Assembly (NCBI GenBank): GCA_019022495.1
Contig: JAFEKR010000011.1
Location: forward strand, 1,054,001 to 1,118,000
Length of the DNA: 64,000 nt
Source of the DNA: Epichloe hybrida
Taxonomy: Eukaryota; Ascomycota; Sordariomycetes; Hypocreales; Clavicipitaceae
Direction: 5' to 3'
Position numbers and translations under genes: made by a program. Shown here piece after piece: positions 11,437-24,513 of this stretch (its first letter is position 1; each line of letters starts with the position of its first letter). A model generated the notes under the pieces. The model was not told the origin of the DNA and did no database searches. It saw only the letters and a program-made list of their open reading frames with translations.

Positions 11437-14400
11437 CTCCGCCTGGAGTAAGTGTGTCCCTGCCTGCATGATCAGCCCCCTCTTACACCCGCCATCACCT
11501 GATGACGAGAGCTGGGGGCCAGAGCTGAAAGCTGATTCACCATCTAGAGCCTTAGTAATGCCATGTGCATCAGTTTACTCGTGTCGGGCATTGACAGCTC
11601 GGCCAGCTGGCAATTGGCAATTGCCCGCACAACCCAGTCTGCTCCTTCCCAGGAGGTGCCCAGATTCTCGGCCGAGGCAAATAGGATATCCTCAGGCATT
11701 CAGCTATCTATGATGTATTATTTCGTCTGGCTGCGCTGCTCTGGCTCGCCTACTTGCAACTTCCCACGCTCTGGGCGACGAGGTGCCAGCTCAGCCTGCC
11801 TGCTTCAGAATACCAGTGCACTCGGCACCGCGATTGTTCGAACATGTACTCGCTGATGGATCATCTGACATCATTTATGATCCAGTTCAAGCCTGCTTTG
11901 ACGAGTGAGGGTGCCTGGGGAACCGAGACATTGATCTCGCGTACCTTGAGAACAGAGAGCCCCTTATCGGCGATCCAGGGACCAGCACATTCCATCTCCA
12001 GGTTGCAGCTGTTACTCGGCACAGCCTTGATACTGAGTCCATGGTATACAGCAGCTCCGGCTTTGGATTGCCCCAATATGATTCGAGCTATCAACAGTCA
12101 AGCCCTGCGAAGCTGTAGACCAAAGTGCCGCTCGGCAATACAAGCCAGCGCGAGAATGACTGACGTTGGAACGGGCCGTTAGATACCAGTGAATATAATG
12201 AGAAATGATAGGTGCACCCCAACAGCAAGCTTCAAACGCAGCAGCCCGCCACCTCTGCCGCAGTCCCTGGCATTCTTCGCGTTTTTTTCGCGTCCAAAGC
12301 ACACACAAGCCAATGCCGTTTGCTTTGGTGTTTCTCGGAAGGCAAGGCATTCGTTGAAAGTGGCCCCTGTTGGTCCTCTCCCGACCCCTTTCGGATTATT
12401 TCATCGTTCCAGCCGGCTGGGAGACTTGGGGAGACGGATCTGAGACATGCCCTGCTTTCCTGGCTTGAGGAGTATGCAAAAGGGAAAAAGATCGGTAGAG
12501 CCGTCGTCTCCTCGATTCTCACACCCCAGGCAGTAGCCACTCGCAACGGGGCTTCGTATCCAGCTCGTCGACGGCGGTCCGTTGCGCTGACACTAAAAAG
12601 GCGGGTAATAGCTCCGTCACCAACTTTGGGCGACCAAGTGGCTTGGTCAAAAGAAAGCGTCGCGACCTCAGCTTGAAACTAGGGCTTTCATTGAATATAA
12701 TATCCCATGCCGGAACATCGCCAAGCCACTTGACGCTTATCAGTACGCGGTGGACTCCAGTAACAATTCATACATGTACAATAATGACTCTGCGCTTTGT
12801 AACGGGAAGTATTACTTGCGACGCCGAGCGCCAGAATGGGAATCTTAGATTACTGCAGGTCGGGCAGGTAATACTAGTGGGAAGATCTCGTTCACCCGAC
12901 CCGATGAAGCAAGGATGCGTTTTCTCGAGAAAACAAAGGTGAGAACAACTTTCCACTCTGTGCCTGCTTTCAACCCGCCCCTGTGTCGCCGGCCAAGAGA
13001 GATGGGCCGTATGCAGGTTTGAGAGTGTGCAGCCACGGGTCACACAATTCTGCCCTGAGATTCATCCAGGGATGACCTATCACAAATGGCCCGTCTTTGC
13101 TGTTCGATCGTTCCAGTGAATTGGGTTGATCGCTGCAACGAAAATCCGATCCCCAGGCAGCCCTACTAGCCACTATTTTCCATGAAAGCCATCCCTTGCC
13201 ATGGCGGGTTGCTTTTGACAGTCTTCGGCTGGCACCCCTTGCTCAAGTACACAATGTCCTTGAAGCTGGGGGAAATGTTGGCGAAAAGAAGAACAATTTT
13301 TTTTTAATTCGTTTTCAAACAAACCTCTTGGGAACAAACCACTAGACGATGTCGCAGGAGTCTCAGTCACAGATCGTGGATTGTGAGCTGTCTGTTCTTT
13401 GACACACCATGATGCAACTTGCGCTCTTGACAAACACGCACTTCAGGTTACTTACTGTATTGCACACACAAAGCGGTCGGTAGGCATTCCTCGGATCACA
13501 CTGAGTAGCAGCATATCGTCGCCCATGCTTCCAGATCAAGGCCCATTCGTTGCCTTTGAATAGGCTGTTACAGGTCATCAACGTCTCTGAGAGACGAATC
13601 CTGACGGCACATGCTCGTGGCGAATGGGACAGTCTAGAATGCTGGTGAATCAGGGCATCCATCGGGGAAGACGACAAGCCGTTGGCTGCGATAGCAGGCG
13701 TGCAGCGCATCTGTCCGGTGGGCGACTCTTATTCGTGGTAGCACCGCCCAGTGGTTTGACCAGATGACCTCCGGAAGCTGTTTTCAGTTCCGCGATTGGA
13801 CAAATGTTGCACAAGCTCGATCTTCCAGCCCTGTCAATGGTGGCTTGTTGGGTAGCAGCTTGCATAGAACAATGAGATGGCTTAGATGGCTACGTACCAT
13901 TGCACCGCGAAACTGGTGATAATGAACTGCATGGGGAACTTACAATGCTTTCGACGCGATCCAGCCCATCCACCACTCGGAACATTGAATTCCAGGGAGT
14001 TGGGCCAAAAGCTGAAGCTAAAAACAAAATCCCCCGGGGAACAAGGGCTCATCCTCCGTCCGCCAACAGCGACGAGGCATGACCGGCGCCACCCGCCAGT
14101 CCAGCTGGGGTGAGACAAACAAGGGGGAGGAAGCGCAGCTCCTTGAGTGATAACTCACATCCTCGATTCCTCGTCGTCGTCCTCGTCCACGCAAAAACTA
14201 TTTGGCGCGCGTTACTCCGTAGTTGAAGTCAACATCATGGTTTGCGTCGGAATGGCAAAATGGCAAAATGGCAAAATCCCAGCATCACTTTTCATTACTC
14301 AATATCTGAGACGACGTCATGGTCATGGCGTGTGCGGCGTCTGTGGCTGCTGCTTGTTTGTGTGTTCCGAGTCTCGAGGGTTTTGCGTAGTCTCCATGAT

Positions 14401-15125
14401 CGACGCACCTGGGTTTGTATTGTCCAGCCCCTCCTGTCACACACATTACTGTACAATACGAATACCATCAAGTAACAACTGTCCTGGATCTTGATTAATC
14501 AGAGAAAACAGGTCAGCAAGTGAGAGTGGCTGAAGGCGATTTACGCAACAAACAACAAACACATCTCTGCCGGCAACAAGACCATTCATTGCTTAGATTT
14601 GCTTATCATGAGAGCGGGTGTGAGCAAGGTTCTCGATACCAGTGGCTTAATGCATCTCGGTCCTCGCATGAGAATATTCATCTCCTTTTTTTAATTCTGT
14701 TGAGGGGGAGAAGCTCTGTTCTTCTTCTTCTTTTTTTTTTTTTGCTATAAGAGTGGGCAAGGGGGTCATTCGAAGGAAAAGAAAGATTGTTAGGTAACGA
14801 GGAAACAAGGATGAAGCAAGCAGGTATGAATCCAACACAATAGGGACACAATCTGGAGTATTTCTGGAACCAAGTTGCGGCCAAGGAAGAGCACGGGGTA
14901 GTTCAAAAAGGAAAGCAAACAAGGCTTGCGACTTGTTGGTGCGGCCGCTCCGACCGCCAAAAGAAAGGAAACAATGACCGTTTGGAAGAGATGATTGTCA
15001 GGCGGCGGAACATGCAACTTTCACAGGGAACGTGTGTGTACGGGACTTTGAACCTCGGGACGGGCTGCACCCGCCAGTTGGACCACCCGGAGAAACCAGC
15101 AAAGAGCCCAGGTGACCGTCAAAGT
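11437..15125. other. Gene-free DNA between repeats
   Basis: No gene supported. A minus-strand open frame at 11861-12094 has a protein-like composition but no recognisable motif or partner exons. One TACTCCGTA motif at 14213. Confidence 0.45.
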
Positions 15126-15170
15126 GCCAGAGGGTGTCATGCCAGAGGGTGTCATGCCAGAGGGTGTCGT
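15126..15170. repeat. 15-bp tandem repeat, three copies
   Basis: Three direct copies of GCCAGAGGGTGTCAT; the third ends CGT instead of CAT. Confidence 0.9.
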
Positions 15171-15528
15171 GTCTGGTCTGGGGCATGCAACATGATCCTT
15201 TTTGATGAGCTGGCACCGACAGCTCGGGCTGGGATGGCCACGCTGACGTACACTGTCACAGTATCAATTCAGGCCCATGATGAGCGATTGGAAGGACCCT
15301 GATTGACGGTTTGACCTGATGCAGCAGCCCCTCCCTTCCCCCACGGAATTGAAATCGATTCGCGACTCCCTGAGCGCTTCTCCGCGGCGTGAAATCACCT
15401 GCCGTGCGTATGTAGCAAAGGAGAAGTAGATCAGCGTCAGCGATAGGCTGTTCTCGAGACTCGCACTGCTATTGCCTGAGAGCAAGTTGTTTTTTTTTTT
15501 TTCCATGGGCCGATTGGCATGATTGGGT

Positions 15529-15594
15529 GGAAGCGATGGAAGCGATGGAAGCGATGGAAACGATGGAAGCGATGGAACGAATGGAAGCGATGGA
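15529..15594. repeat. 9-bp tandem repeat, unit GGAAGCGAT, seven copies
   Basis: Seven consecutive nonamers, two of them diverged (GGAAACGAT, GGAACGAAT). The 9-bp period keeps a frame open on both strands (Gly-Ser-Asp or Lys-Arg-Trp repeats), but there is no other sign of coding. Confidence 0.9.
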
Positions 15595-16940
15595 TTTGCG
15601 TCACGAGGTCAGGTGGACGGTGTGTTGGAGCCACTGATGAGGGGAGCGTCGGACTCCCAGGGCAGGATTGGCCCCCCCAATTGGAATCTTTTTCTAGCAT
15701 TCACAGGCACGTTGCAGGCCATGGCCGATTTCATTTGTTCTGAAAGCGCCCTGGACGACGATGCACACGGGGACCGAGGGACCAGATTGACTGGGCACGG
15801 AGGCACTCACCTGATATAGTTGCAACATGCCAGTCGGTTCGAGCGAGATGCAGTGAGAACGAGAACGGCGTGAGCGGCATCACTGAACCCCTCGGCATCG
15901 ACTTCCTTGTTGGTCAGCAACTTGCAACCCGTAATAATAATAACGTCCAGTTGACGAGGCGGAGAGGGAGAGAGGTTCGTGCCCGCCGGCGGGTAACAAA
16001 ACCCACAACGTGACTCGCACAGCTTCCCGCAAAAGCATTCATTACCCCGTACTCGAGCCCTCGAGACTTCATGTGCGCCAGCCTCCAGGATAAGGCCACT
16101 CACTCACTCACTGGAGCAGGCGGCCTGAGCGAAGACATTTGTCCCGGGAGCGAGCAGCCGGCCGGCCTGCCGGTGGGGCTAAGCCTCGATCAAGATGAGG
16201 AGGCCGACTTTGTTCGCGAAAGTCGAGACGACTGACCGATGACAACTAATCAAGTACAATGAATGCCTCGATGAACCTGATGTTGGGTAGCGAGCTACGG
16301 ATCCGTAAGACGGGACCCAGATGCGGGCGGGAGTAACATCCATCTCTCTCCCCTCTGCCTTGCGAGAAGACCGCCATCACCGTAGCGACCAGCCAAATAG
16401 CTTGTGCTCGTGCTTGTGCTTGCCTTGCCTGTAAAACGTACGGGGTACTTGACACTTTGAGTCTGGTTCGTTTGCACCCGCGCGTGACTGCCAGCTGTTT
16501 CAAGATCACGGGGAGCAACTTGGTGTGAAGAGAAAGACAAGACACGTATGTACATACATATGTACATATTATTGTCTGCTGGTCTGGGGAAAGGGGGCGC
16601 GCGCGAACAGGGCCCCCAGTACATAAAGAGACGGAGTGCGGAGGAGCCGCAAAGGGATTAGCTGAAAATTATCCATCTAGACCCAAACCAGTGCTGTTCT
16701 CGACGTCAACAAGTCAAGAATACCCGACGTGGCAAGCGATTGCCCGTTTGAGCATGGTATGTATGATCACGCTGACCCGAGGACAGCGAGTGAGCACGCC
16801 CCTCTCACCCCCCACACCCCCCACACCCCCCATCCCCACGCTGGGTCTTGGATTCTTGTTACTGATCACAAGAGAGCGACCGCCCTGATCGTTCCCAGCA
16901 GGCGGCGCTTCCGGTGGAATATTACATACACTGTTTCGGT
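15595..16940. other. Gene-free DNA
   Basis: No gene supported. It contains a second TACATACATATGTACATA block (16551-16568) and a C-rich CCCCACAC stretch at about 16806-16835. Confidence 0.45.
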
Positions 16941-17630
16941 AACCTTTGCTGACTCGTCGCACCCCATGCCGGGCGCGGTCCCACGCCCTGCTGCTCTCCC
17001 CGGTACGTACCACATGGCTCCGACCCCTTGCTTGTGCTTGTGCTTGTTGGGTCCAGTGCTACAACCACACCACAACGCACTCCCTTGGGCTCTCCTTCCC
17101 ACTCATCCCACCTTCCAAGTCACTTGCCTATTCCCACCTTCATATCTATGTCCTCTTCCCCGGACGCTCCTCCTACATGCCCCCTCTGCCTCCATCAATT
17201 CTTACGACGAGACGACCTATTTCTCCCGAGGACACCTCCGTCTCAAGTCACTCATCGCAAACCTTCTTCACCCATTGCGAGCAGCAATCCAATTGTCTGG
17301 TCTCTCACCACTCTTATTCCGTCACCGACTCTGCAAACGCGCACACGCCCTCTTCGCACATAGATTATTCGCACATACTCAAGACTGTCAACGAACGATC
17401 CCTTCCCCCGGTGTCCAACGACACGAATTGGCGCATCGATCATATCACCGGCCTCATGAGAACCTACCGCTTGAAACTTTGCGAGCATTGAAAGACTCCC
17501 GTCCTGCGCCCTCACCACCCCCGCAAGCGCTGCGACGCAGGGCACGCTTCCTTCGCCACGCCATCTTGAGCAACTCTCCCTAACGCCACATCCAACGCTG
17601 CTAGAGGCATCAGAGTCTCATCCGGCAGCG
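16941..17630 (+). promoter_or_regulatory. Pyrimidine-rich upstream region/leader of the AreA_GATA-domain gene, with upstream ORFs
   Basis: About 690 bp of C/T-rich + strand sequence leads directly to the ATG at 17631, a composition common in fungal core promoters and 5' leaders. Several ATG-initiated frames lie in it (starts at 16946 and 17028, and one from 16729 to 17583) and none shows a domain. If transcribed they would act as upstream ORFs. The extent of the transcript is not visible. Confidence 0.4.
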
Positions 17631-19378
17631 ATGCCTTATCGTTTAGACACGCACGTATTGACAGTCGACGCCAACGTCATCCACAAGGTTGATACCGCCA
17701 ATCCCGCTAACTTGTATAGCATGTGGACTGGTCAGTAATTTTTTGTGTTTCGCCATCCACCAAACATGCCACTCGCACAGTCATGCTGACAAACTGTTTG
17801 TGGGCAGTCTTTTCCCGCTGCGCCGACTCGGTAGAACAGGGCCGACGGCTAGAAAATTTGAGCTGGCGTATCTGGCAAAGAGAGCAGCTTGTCGAGTCAA
17901 ACAAGCGCGCCACTTCCGCACACTCCATCATTACCTCCTCCATCACCATCCCCCAGAACGTGCGCACCGAGTCAAGGATACAAGAAGTTCCTCAGCTGTC
18001 GGGTAGTGTCGACTCACTAGCCGACGACGAGGCCGTTGAATTGACTTCGGTATCCGCCCCTTTTGAGATTCGACCCAGAATCCACCGATTAGATTCATCC
18101 ACCAGCCGACGCGATCGGCACATTAGCTCCGATGACTTTGAGAAGATGATTGTGTCCATCGTGAAAGACAAGGCACCTCTCTCTGCACCATCACAAACGT
18201 CGCTACTCACGACAGCCACCAAGAAGGGGCTTGCCGTCTCAGCTACAGGTCCTGCCCTGCTGCGATCAGGCTCCACCACCACCACCGAGTCCCAACCATC
18301 CGAAGGGCCCTCCGAAGATTCACATTTGCCCCCTCTCCCAAGAACCACAGAGACTAGTCAAGTCCGAGCCCCAATTTTCCCAAAGCCTGCTGCTGCCGCT
18401 TCACCACAACACGCCCTTCCAGAGCCCAGCTCGTCACCAACTGCCAAGCATGTCCAACCCAAGAAGCAGCCAGCCCGCTTCGCTCTCGGAGGATCTTGCT
18501 CTTCTAGCGAACAGAGTCAGAGCATCGAGAACCTCAAGGCCAGCGCCGTGCTCGCCAAGCAGCCACTTTTTCAGATTGGTGATTCTTCGGGGGAGGAATC
18601 CCTCAAGAGCTCCGTTCGCTCAGCCATGCCCCCAACTGCTCACATCAGCAACCTGACTTCCCAGGCTCTGCAGCAGCAGAACGAGTCTGCCGTAGACTCT
18701 GATACTGAAGCCGAGTATCTTGACGAGAGCGCCATCGATGATGACGATGATTCTTCCGAATGGGAAGATTCTATCGAGGACAGCGGCAAGTCTAGCGTCG
18801 ACGACAAATTCTTTCAGCGGGTTGAATCGAAAGCCAACCTCACCTCCCGGCCTTCCCTGATCACTCTGATGCTCGCGCAGAATGAACGGGCCAAGACCTT
18901 GAGCAGTCATGCCTCACAGTCTACTCCCGCCATTCAGCGAACGCGTGCTGCTCCCAATGGTCATTGCCTGGGCGGTTCCCCCAACGATTCTGATGAGTCC
19001 CCTCTCATGATGAAGGGTATGCGGCCTTCGGGGCTCAAGCCCATCAGCGAAATTCCCCGATCCAGTGCCCAGGCCATCACAGCGACCGCAACCCACATCC
19101 CCTTCCAGCCGGCGCTCTCCCCTCGAACTACTCGACGGAACATGCTGGCCACTGAGCTCACCGAATCACTGCGGCGACATCTTTTGTGGGAGCGACAACA
19201 GAAGACCATGACGGCCAAGGCATCGCTAAAGCGCCGTCACACTTCTCATGATGTCGCCAATCTGAGGCAGTATCCCGACAGAGTATGTCTGAAGCCCAGC
19301 GAGGACGTCGAGGCCCGCAGCTGGAACCAATACTTCTCCAAGGAGGCTTTGAACGGATACCACTCCAAGGGGTGGTAA
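17631..19378 (+). CDS. AreA_GATA (DUF1752) / DUF3295 domain protein, putative regulatory protein
   Basis: Exons 17631-17730 and 17808-19378 (77-bp intron, GTCAGT, GCTGAC branch, GGCAG), 556 aa. Splicing joins LYSMWT to VFSRCADSVEQGRRLENLSWRIWQRE. That forms the short Trp-rich motif found in the AreA_GATA/DUF1752 family, at about residues 28-58. The rest is Ser/Pro/Thr-rich with an acidic patch (AIDDDDDSSEWEDSIED). It ends in a basic, Trp-containing block (LRRHLLWERQQKTM...SWNQYFSKEALNGYHSKGW) that I associate with DUF3295. I see no GATA finger, so it is not itself AreA. A role in nutrient (nitrogen or carbon) signalling is an inference from the family name only. Confidence 0.8.
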
Positions 19379-20570
19379 ACCAGTCGCCAGCTCCTCCTCC
19401 CAGCCCTTGTTTTTCATTAATGTGGCTTGGAAAGGAGGATGAAATTTCCCCATCTACACTACACGCACACTTCTACTCATACAATGACGACAACGTCTTC
19501 TGATTTTAACGACAACAGTCTGGGTTCCCACCAACCCCGATTCATCGAGCGAGCAATCATAGCGCCACACGCATACCAAGGCGTGCCAGCAAGTGTCTTA
19601 TTTTGGGGACGCTGGGAGACACGTGGTGTGCTCCAACAGCGTCGCTTGAAAACGGCGCGCTGGACCCTAATGTCTTAATCCATTCCATTACAAAAACCGA
19701 TTTGCACTTTGCGAGGCGTTGCATCTCTTTCCATTTTTCTTTTCTTCATACCAAATGATACCATCCATGGGTCTGGACATGCAGGCTCCGCAGTGGAGCG
19801 TGCGTATTCATGTTTTACAAGTCGATTGGCTCATCAGGGCACATGTACTCTATCAAACGGAACGGGGTATGGAATTATTACATGGACATTCTACAAGGGC
19901 GACCTTGAACAGGGCTTGTCTAGTGAGTGCCTTGGTGAGCAGGGAAGGGGGGGGGGGGTGGTACCCGCCGATGCAGGCCAGCAGGGCAGCGCGAAAAGTT
20001 ACACAGCAAAAAAAGCGGGCAAAGATAAAAAGTGTGGAAGCGGATTTCGAAGACCAAAGGAAGAAGCCGAGAGGAAGAAGCCGAGAGGCAGAAGGTGAAA
20101 CAGCGGGCACAGGAAGGAGTCCATGATGTGAGCATGCTACGTAAAGGATAAGACAAAAATGAAGCGGCTCCAAGTCTTGTGTGAATTGGATAAATATGAA
20201 ACTCCAAAAGTGAATGAAGTAGCTTGACCACGTAGTGTGGCGGGAAGGCTTGTCAACGTGTGTTGCAACAATGATGATTGACCCGAGCATGTGTCAACTT
20301 TCTGTACTCGGTATCATTACCGAAGGCCGAAGTTCTAGACGCAAATTGACCTGACCGCCTGCCAAGAAGCATGTGAAGCGCACCGAGTACGGAGTAAAAG
20401 TCAAGTAATCCGTACAGATAGAAAGTACCGCACCGCATTACCAACTGGCACATGGGGAAGGGGTACCAGCCAAACGCAGCCATGCAGATGCCGAAGTTTT
20501 CTTTCTTCCCAGGTTGCCCGTGGGCCAGCCATCCTTGGTCTATTTCCAGGGCATGGGTGAAGTTTTTCGT
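19379..20570. other. Intergenic DNA downstream of the AreA_GATA-domain gene
   Basis: No gene. It contains a G10 run (about 19948-19957), a direct repeat of GGAAGAAGCCGAGA near 20060-20085, and TACGGAGTA at 20388. Confidence 0.5.
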
Positions 20571-20588
20571 CATGTAAATTGCTTTTTC

Positions 20589-20624
<36 letters not shown>

Positions 20625-21900
20625 CCCCTTTGCAAAAAGATACATGGTGGGCTGACAAAGCTAATGCATATGTACATACAATTGCGGCGGGGGCCTCCCC
20701 TGCTTGCCTCGAGGTTTTCAAAGTGGGGGGGTTTTTTACGTCGGACCGACTCGTGCTCCGTGCCTACAATGTAGCTCTGGTAGGGGAAGTTTTTCACCAA
20801 CGCCCGTGATAACGTACGTACGGGGGGTGTTTCCGCGTTTGCAGGGTTTTTTCTTTTTTTTTTCTTTTTTTCTGGGGATGGGGAAATAAAAGCTTAGGCG
20901 ATGGCGAGGGAAAAAAAAAAAATCTTCTCTTTCTTCTTGTGGCCTGTTGTTGATGAAAATCCTATTTGTGGAGAATGAGGGGGGTGGGTTGGACGTGATT
21001 TGAAATTTTCATCGGCTTTCTTTGGGCACGTGTTGTGGGGGTGGGTTTTTTTTCAAATTTTCAAATTTTTTTTTTTTCTTCCTTCGTCTCCGGGGCCGCG
21101 GTACCTGTGGGTTGACTTCTTCTGGGCGCTCTGTAGTAAGGGAAACTGCCGGTTGGGAAAGAGCGAGGCAGAGTTGAGTGTCAGCACCAGAGTCCAGAAG
21201 CTACTGGGCAAACTTCCCTGTCGATGTCTTTGCATCTCCTTGGAGTCGGTACTCCGTACTAAGGCTACAATTTCGTACTGACCTATGTTGGTTTTTTTTT
21301 TTTTGGTGGCACGAGGGGGGGGGGGTAGACTTTTGGGTAAACGATTGTTCTGATTGGTCGTATATCCCGGTCGGTACCGGAAAGTGTATGTAGCCTTACC
21401 GGCTCCAAGGAGATGGCTGGTGATCATCTGCACAAGGGCACCCGTCGGCGACACTAAGAGAGGGGCAAGGAAAAGGAATAGAAAAGAAAAGAAAAAAAAA
21501 AAAAAAGAGGCTCAAATTCGAATTTTCAGTGCATGGGCAGGCTTGTTCTTACGTTGCCGCATGCGGAGCTTCCCCCCCCCCCCCTTCCCAAACGTCGAAT
21601 GCGGGGGAGTTTTGTCATCATCTGCGAACGGCCGTGTTCTTCCCACAAAACACGCAAAGAAATTGATAACTGGAATAGAGAACAATTCAGAAACGAATCT
21701 AGATGCCGTGGTTGATTCACGGGTACTTATCCCCTTCTTTTTCCCCATCCGTGCCCGTCTACTCCGTTCATCCGCGCATGTGAAAAGATCCGGCCGGGGC
21801 AGAGGAGAAGATGGATCTACCCGGTCCACCAATGGAAAAAAAAAAAAAAAAAAAAAAAAAGGCATTCTCCGCGAGAAGGTCTGACCTGCATGTGAAAGCA
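20571..21900. repeat. Homopolymer-rich tract: (CTTTT)n, poly(T), poly(G), poly(A)
   Basis: Begins with a CTTTT microsatellite running into T14. Poly(T), poly(G), poly(C) and a run of about 22 A (near 21837-21860) follow. From about 20570 to 21330 the + strand is markedly T- and G-rich. Open frames here are low-complexity and not credible. Confidence 0.75.
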
Positions 21901-24513
21901 TTCTTTGAACACGCGCATCGCATCGCATCGCATCTCGTGACAGTTTCCAGATCGAGCGCCAAGGGGGAACCATCTTGCACCCGTCTTTGCCTGCATGGGA
22001 TTCGTGGAGCCATCAGCGAGAACGAACCCCCCCTCCCCCTTTTGCCCTGGTGACGCGTGCATCCTCTGTGTGCTTTTCGCGATGTGTAATTGTCCCCGAG
22101 TCTGCCCTCTGTGCTATTCAGTTATTTTGCTATTGTTCTTGGCTGGTTGGTCGGCAATACCAACTGACAGCTACGAACGAGAACTGATAGGAAACCTAAC
22201 CTCGCCGACTTCTTGTGTTCCTGCCGCGCCTAATTGAGATCTGATCTTCAACCAAACGCATCGCCCAGAGGGCTTTCCCATCTCATCGAGATCCTTTGCG
22301 CAAAGGTGTGACGAAACTACGTCATGCAAAAACCTGGGGAAGCAAAGCTGCAAACCTTGTGCCAAACTGCCATGCCACTTCTGGGTAAATCGAGACCATT
22401 ACCCCATTACCACAACACATATGTACATTCAACACTAGGCGGGGGTGGGCCTCCTTGTTGTTGTTGCTGCGTCGGGCAAATCTCAATTGCAAGTCTCTGG
22501 CGTTGACGACTGTCACAAGGCGCGACGGACCATCAACGGTTTGAGATGCCTCCCGGCGGATCTTGTCTGTACATAATAAACAGCGAAGTCGCGGCGGAGT
22601 TACATCGAAATGACCTCTTTGGGCAGCACACGACGCCCCCCCCCCCCAGATGACAACGGGAGGGCCACGAAAGAACAACGGGTTATGTAAATTAGCGTTT
22701 TCTACATTCTACCTTACATAGTCAGACAACCCGGCAAGAGTTCTGATTGGACCGGCTCTCTTTCTTCCAGAAACCTTCTCCCCGTCCGTCCATAAGGGTT
22801 GCCTCATCCTGCTGCCTGCCTGTACGGAAAACTCGGGCAGTCATTCAGCATGGCCCAAAAATAAACTACGAAATCCCAAGGAATAAGAAGAAGCTTGACG
22901 CAGGGGAACGGGAAGGGGGGTCTTAATTCCTCCGCTCCGCCGTCCCTCGAATTTCCTTTCCATTTTCCCCCATATATCCCAATCATGTGACGTGCGACGA
23001 GCGCGGGGGGAGGGGGAGGCTCGCTCCCCGGGGAATTGGGTTGCTCTCCATGTCCGTCACGTTTCAGGTGCAGTCGTCGCCCATCGGGCCGGCCTCAACG
23101 GCTGAATTCAATCAAGGCGAGCCAGCCTCAGCATCAGGTCACAATCCCAGGCCGATCGGGGAGAGCATGTACATACGGAAGATGCCGTTGATTTGTGAGA
23201 CCTCAGACAAACCTGATAGTGATGGAAAGTGACAGTTGCCCTGCACCGACTGTGTTGCAAGGAGTGGGAAAAGAATATGTACGTCCATTTGTGACGGAAT
23301 TTTGATTATGCATCTCAGTCAACAATGATACCGTACGGCGGAATACCCATTGTCCAATATGGAACCTGCTTCATACATGTGCATCCAGGCTCACCAACCC
23401 ACGGAGAAGTTTGCGCCAATCACACAATTTGCCCCTGAGCCCATTGACCAGGATAACTCGAGCAGCAATGGTTGGGCAAGAACAGCACCAGTGGTGGTTT
23501 TGATCGGTTCTGATGGGTTTTGATCTGGCAGGTCAGGCCGACCCTTGTACGGCGAAGAAGGTCTGGAAGCTTCCCCCATGCTCTTTGATCGTGAACGAAA
23601 GTGGACAAGGGCAAGGTTCCTGGGAGGGTGTGCGAGTTGGCTGAACCGGCATTCCAAAAATCAAGGTCGTTGATTCCTATTTTGATTTTTTATTTTTTTA
23701 TTTTACTTTTAAAAAAAAGGGCTTTGAGAAAGAACGGGAGGAGCAGAACCACCCAATTGTTTAAACGTTACCGCTTCCGCGGATACGGTACCACGATTAT
23801 GATGCATGTGCATATCCGTCATGGACTCAACTCCACAGAAGTACATAAGTTTGCTGTATTTGTCAAATTCAAAAGAGGACGGACATACTGTAGGCACTGG
23901 GCACTGGTCATCTGACTGAGACAACGCTTGGTGATGCTTCTTCTGTTTACTCCGTGTAAATCTTTTTTTTTTTTTTTTTTTAAAATCGATTCAAAGAGCG
24001 CGTTCTGCTCATTTCGTTTCCTCAGTGGCCAAATTGGAAGCAGCCCCTTGTTAGCCCCTTCCTTGGGAGCCCCAAGCACCAACTGGACGGCCCCTGAACC
24101 ACCCGGGTGCCACTCAGCGGGACCGGGAGGGGCTCCCCGCGTGTCACCACAGAACGGATTTCATTGTCAGTTGAATCGGGGAAACAAATGGCCTTCCCCA
24201 GACACTGAGACATTGTCTGCATGAAGTGATTCACTCCCAGCCGCCGGACGACAGACACCCTCCCCACCGAGAACTGCAATCATTTGCTTTTGGGGCCGAG
24301 GCGCTGCACACGGGCTGCCACGAATAAGCGTCGAATGAATAATAAGCGTCGAATGTTGGACGCCGGCAGACACACGGGTGTCACATTGACGGTCGGTCAG
24401 TAATACGGAGTACGCCTGTCTGTGTACATAGTGTAGGGCGTGCAGATCAAACCAACACCCACATTATTGGCCCTCTGACCAACAAAGGCGTCGTGGTGTT
24501 CCTACTCCGTACT
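21901..24513. other. Gene-free DNA
   Basis: No gene supported. It contains a CATCG pentanucleotide repeat (about 21918-21938), C9 near 22634, T18 at about 23964-23981, and TACTCCGTA-type motifs at 24404 and 24503. Confidence 0.5.

Noticed and set aside
11861..12094. Minus-strand frame with protein-like composition
   Set aside because: Only 77 codons, with no splice partner, motif or start context, and a competing + strand frame over the same bases.
15126..15594. Repeat arrays as a CRISPR-like system
   Set aside because: The units are contiguous 9- and 15-bp tandem copies with no spacers, and the genome is eukaryotic.
21354..22062. Several frames of 80-176 codons
   Set aside because: They depend on poly-Lys or poly-Phe from A and T runs and have no conserved sequence.
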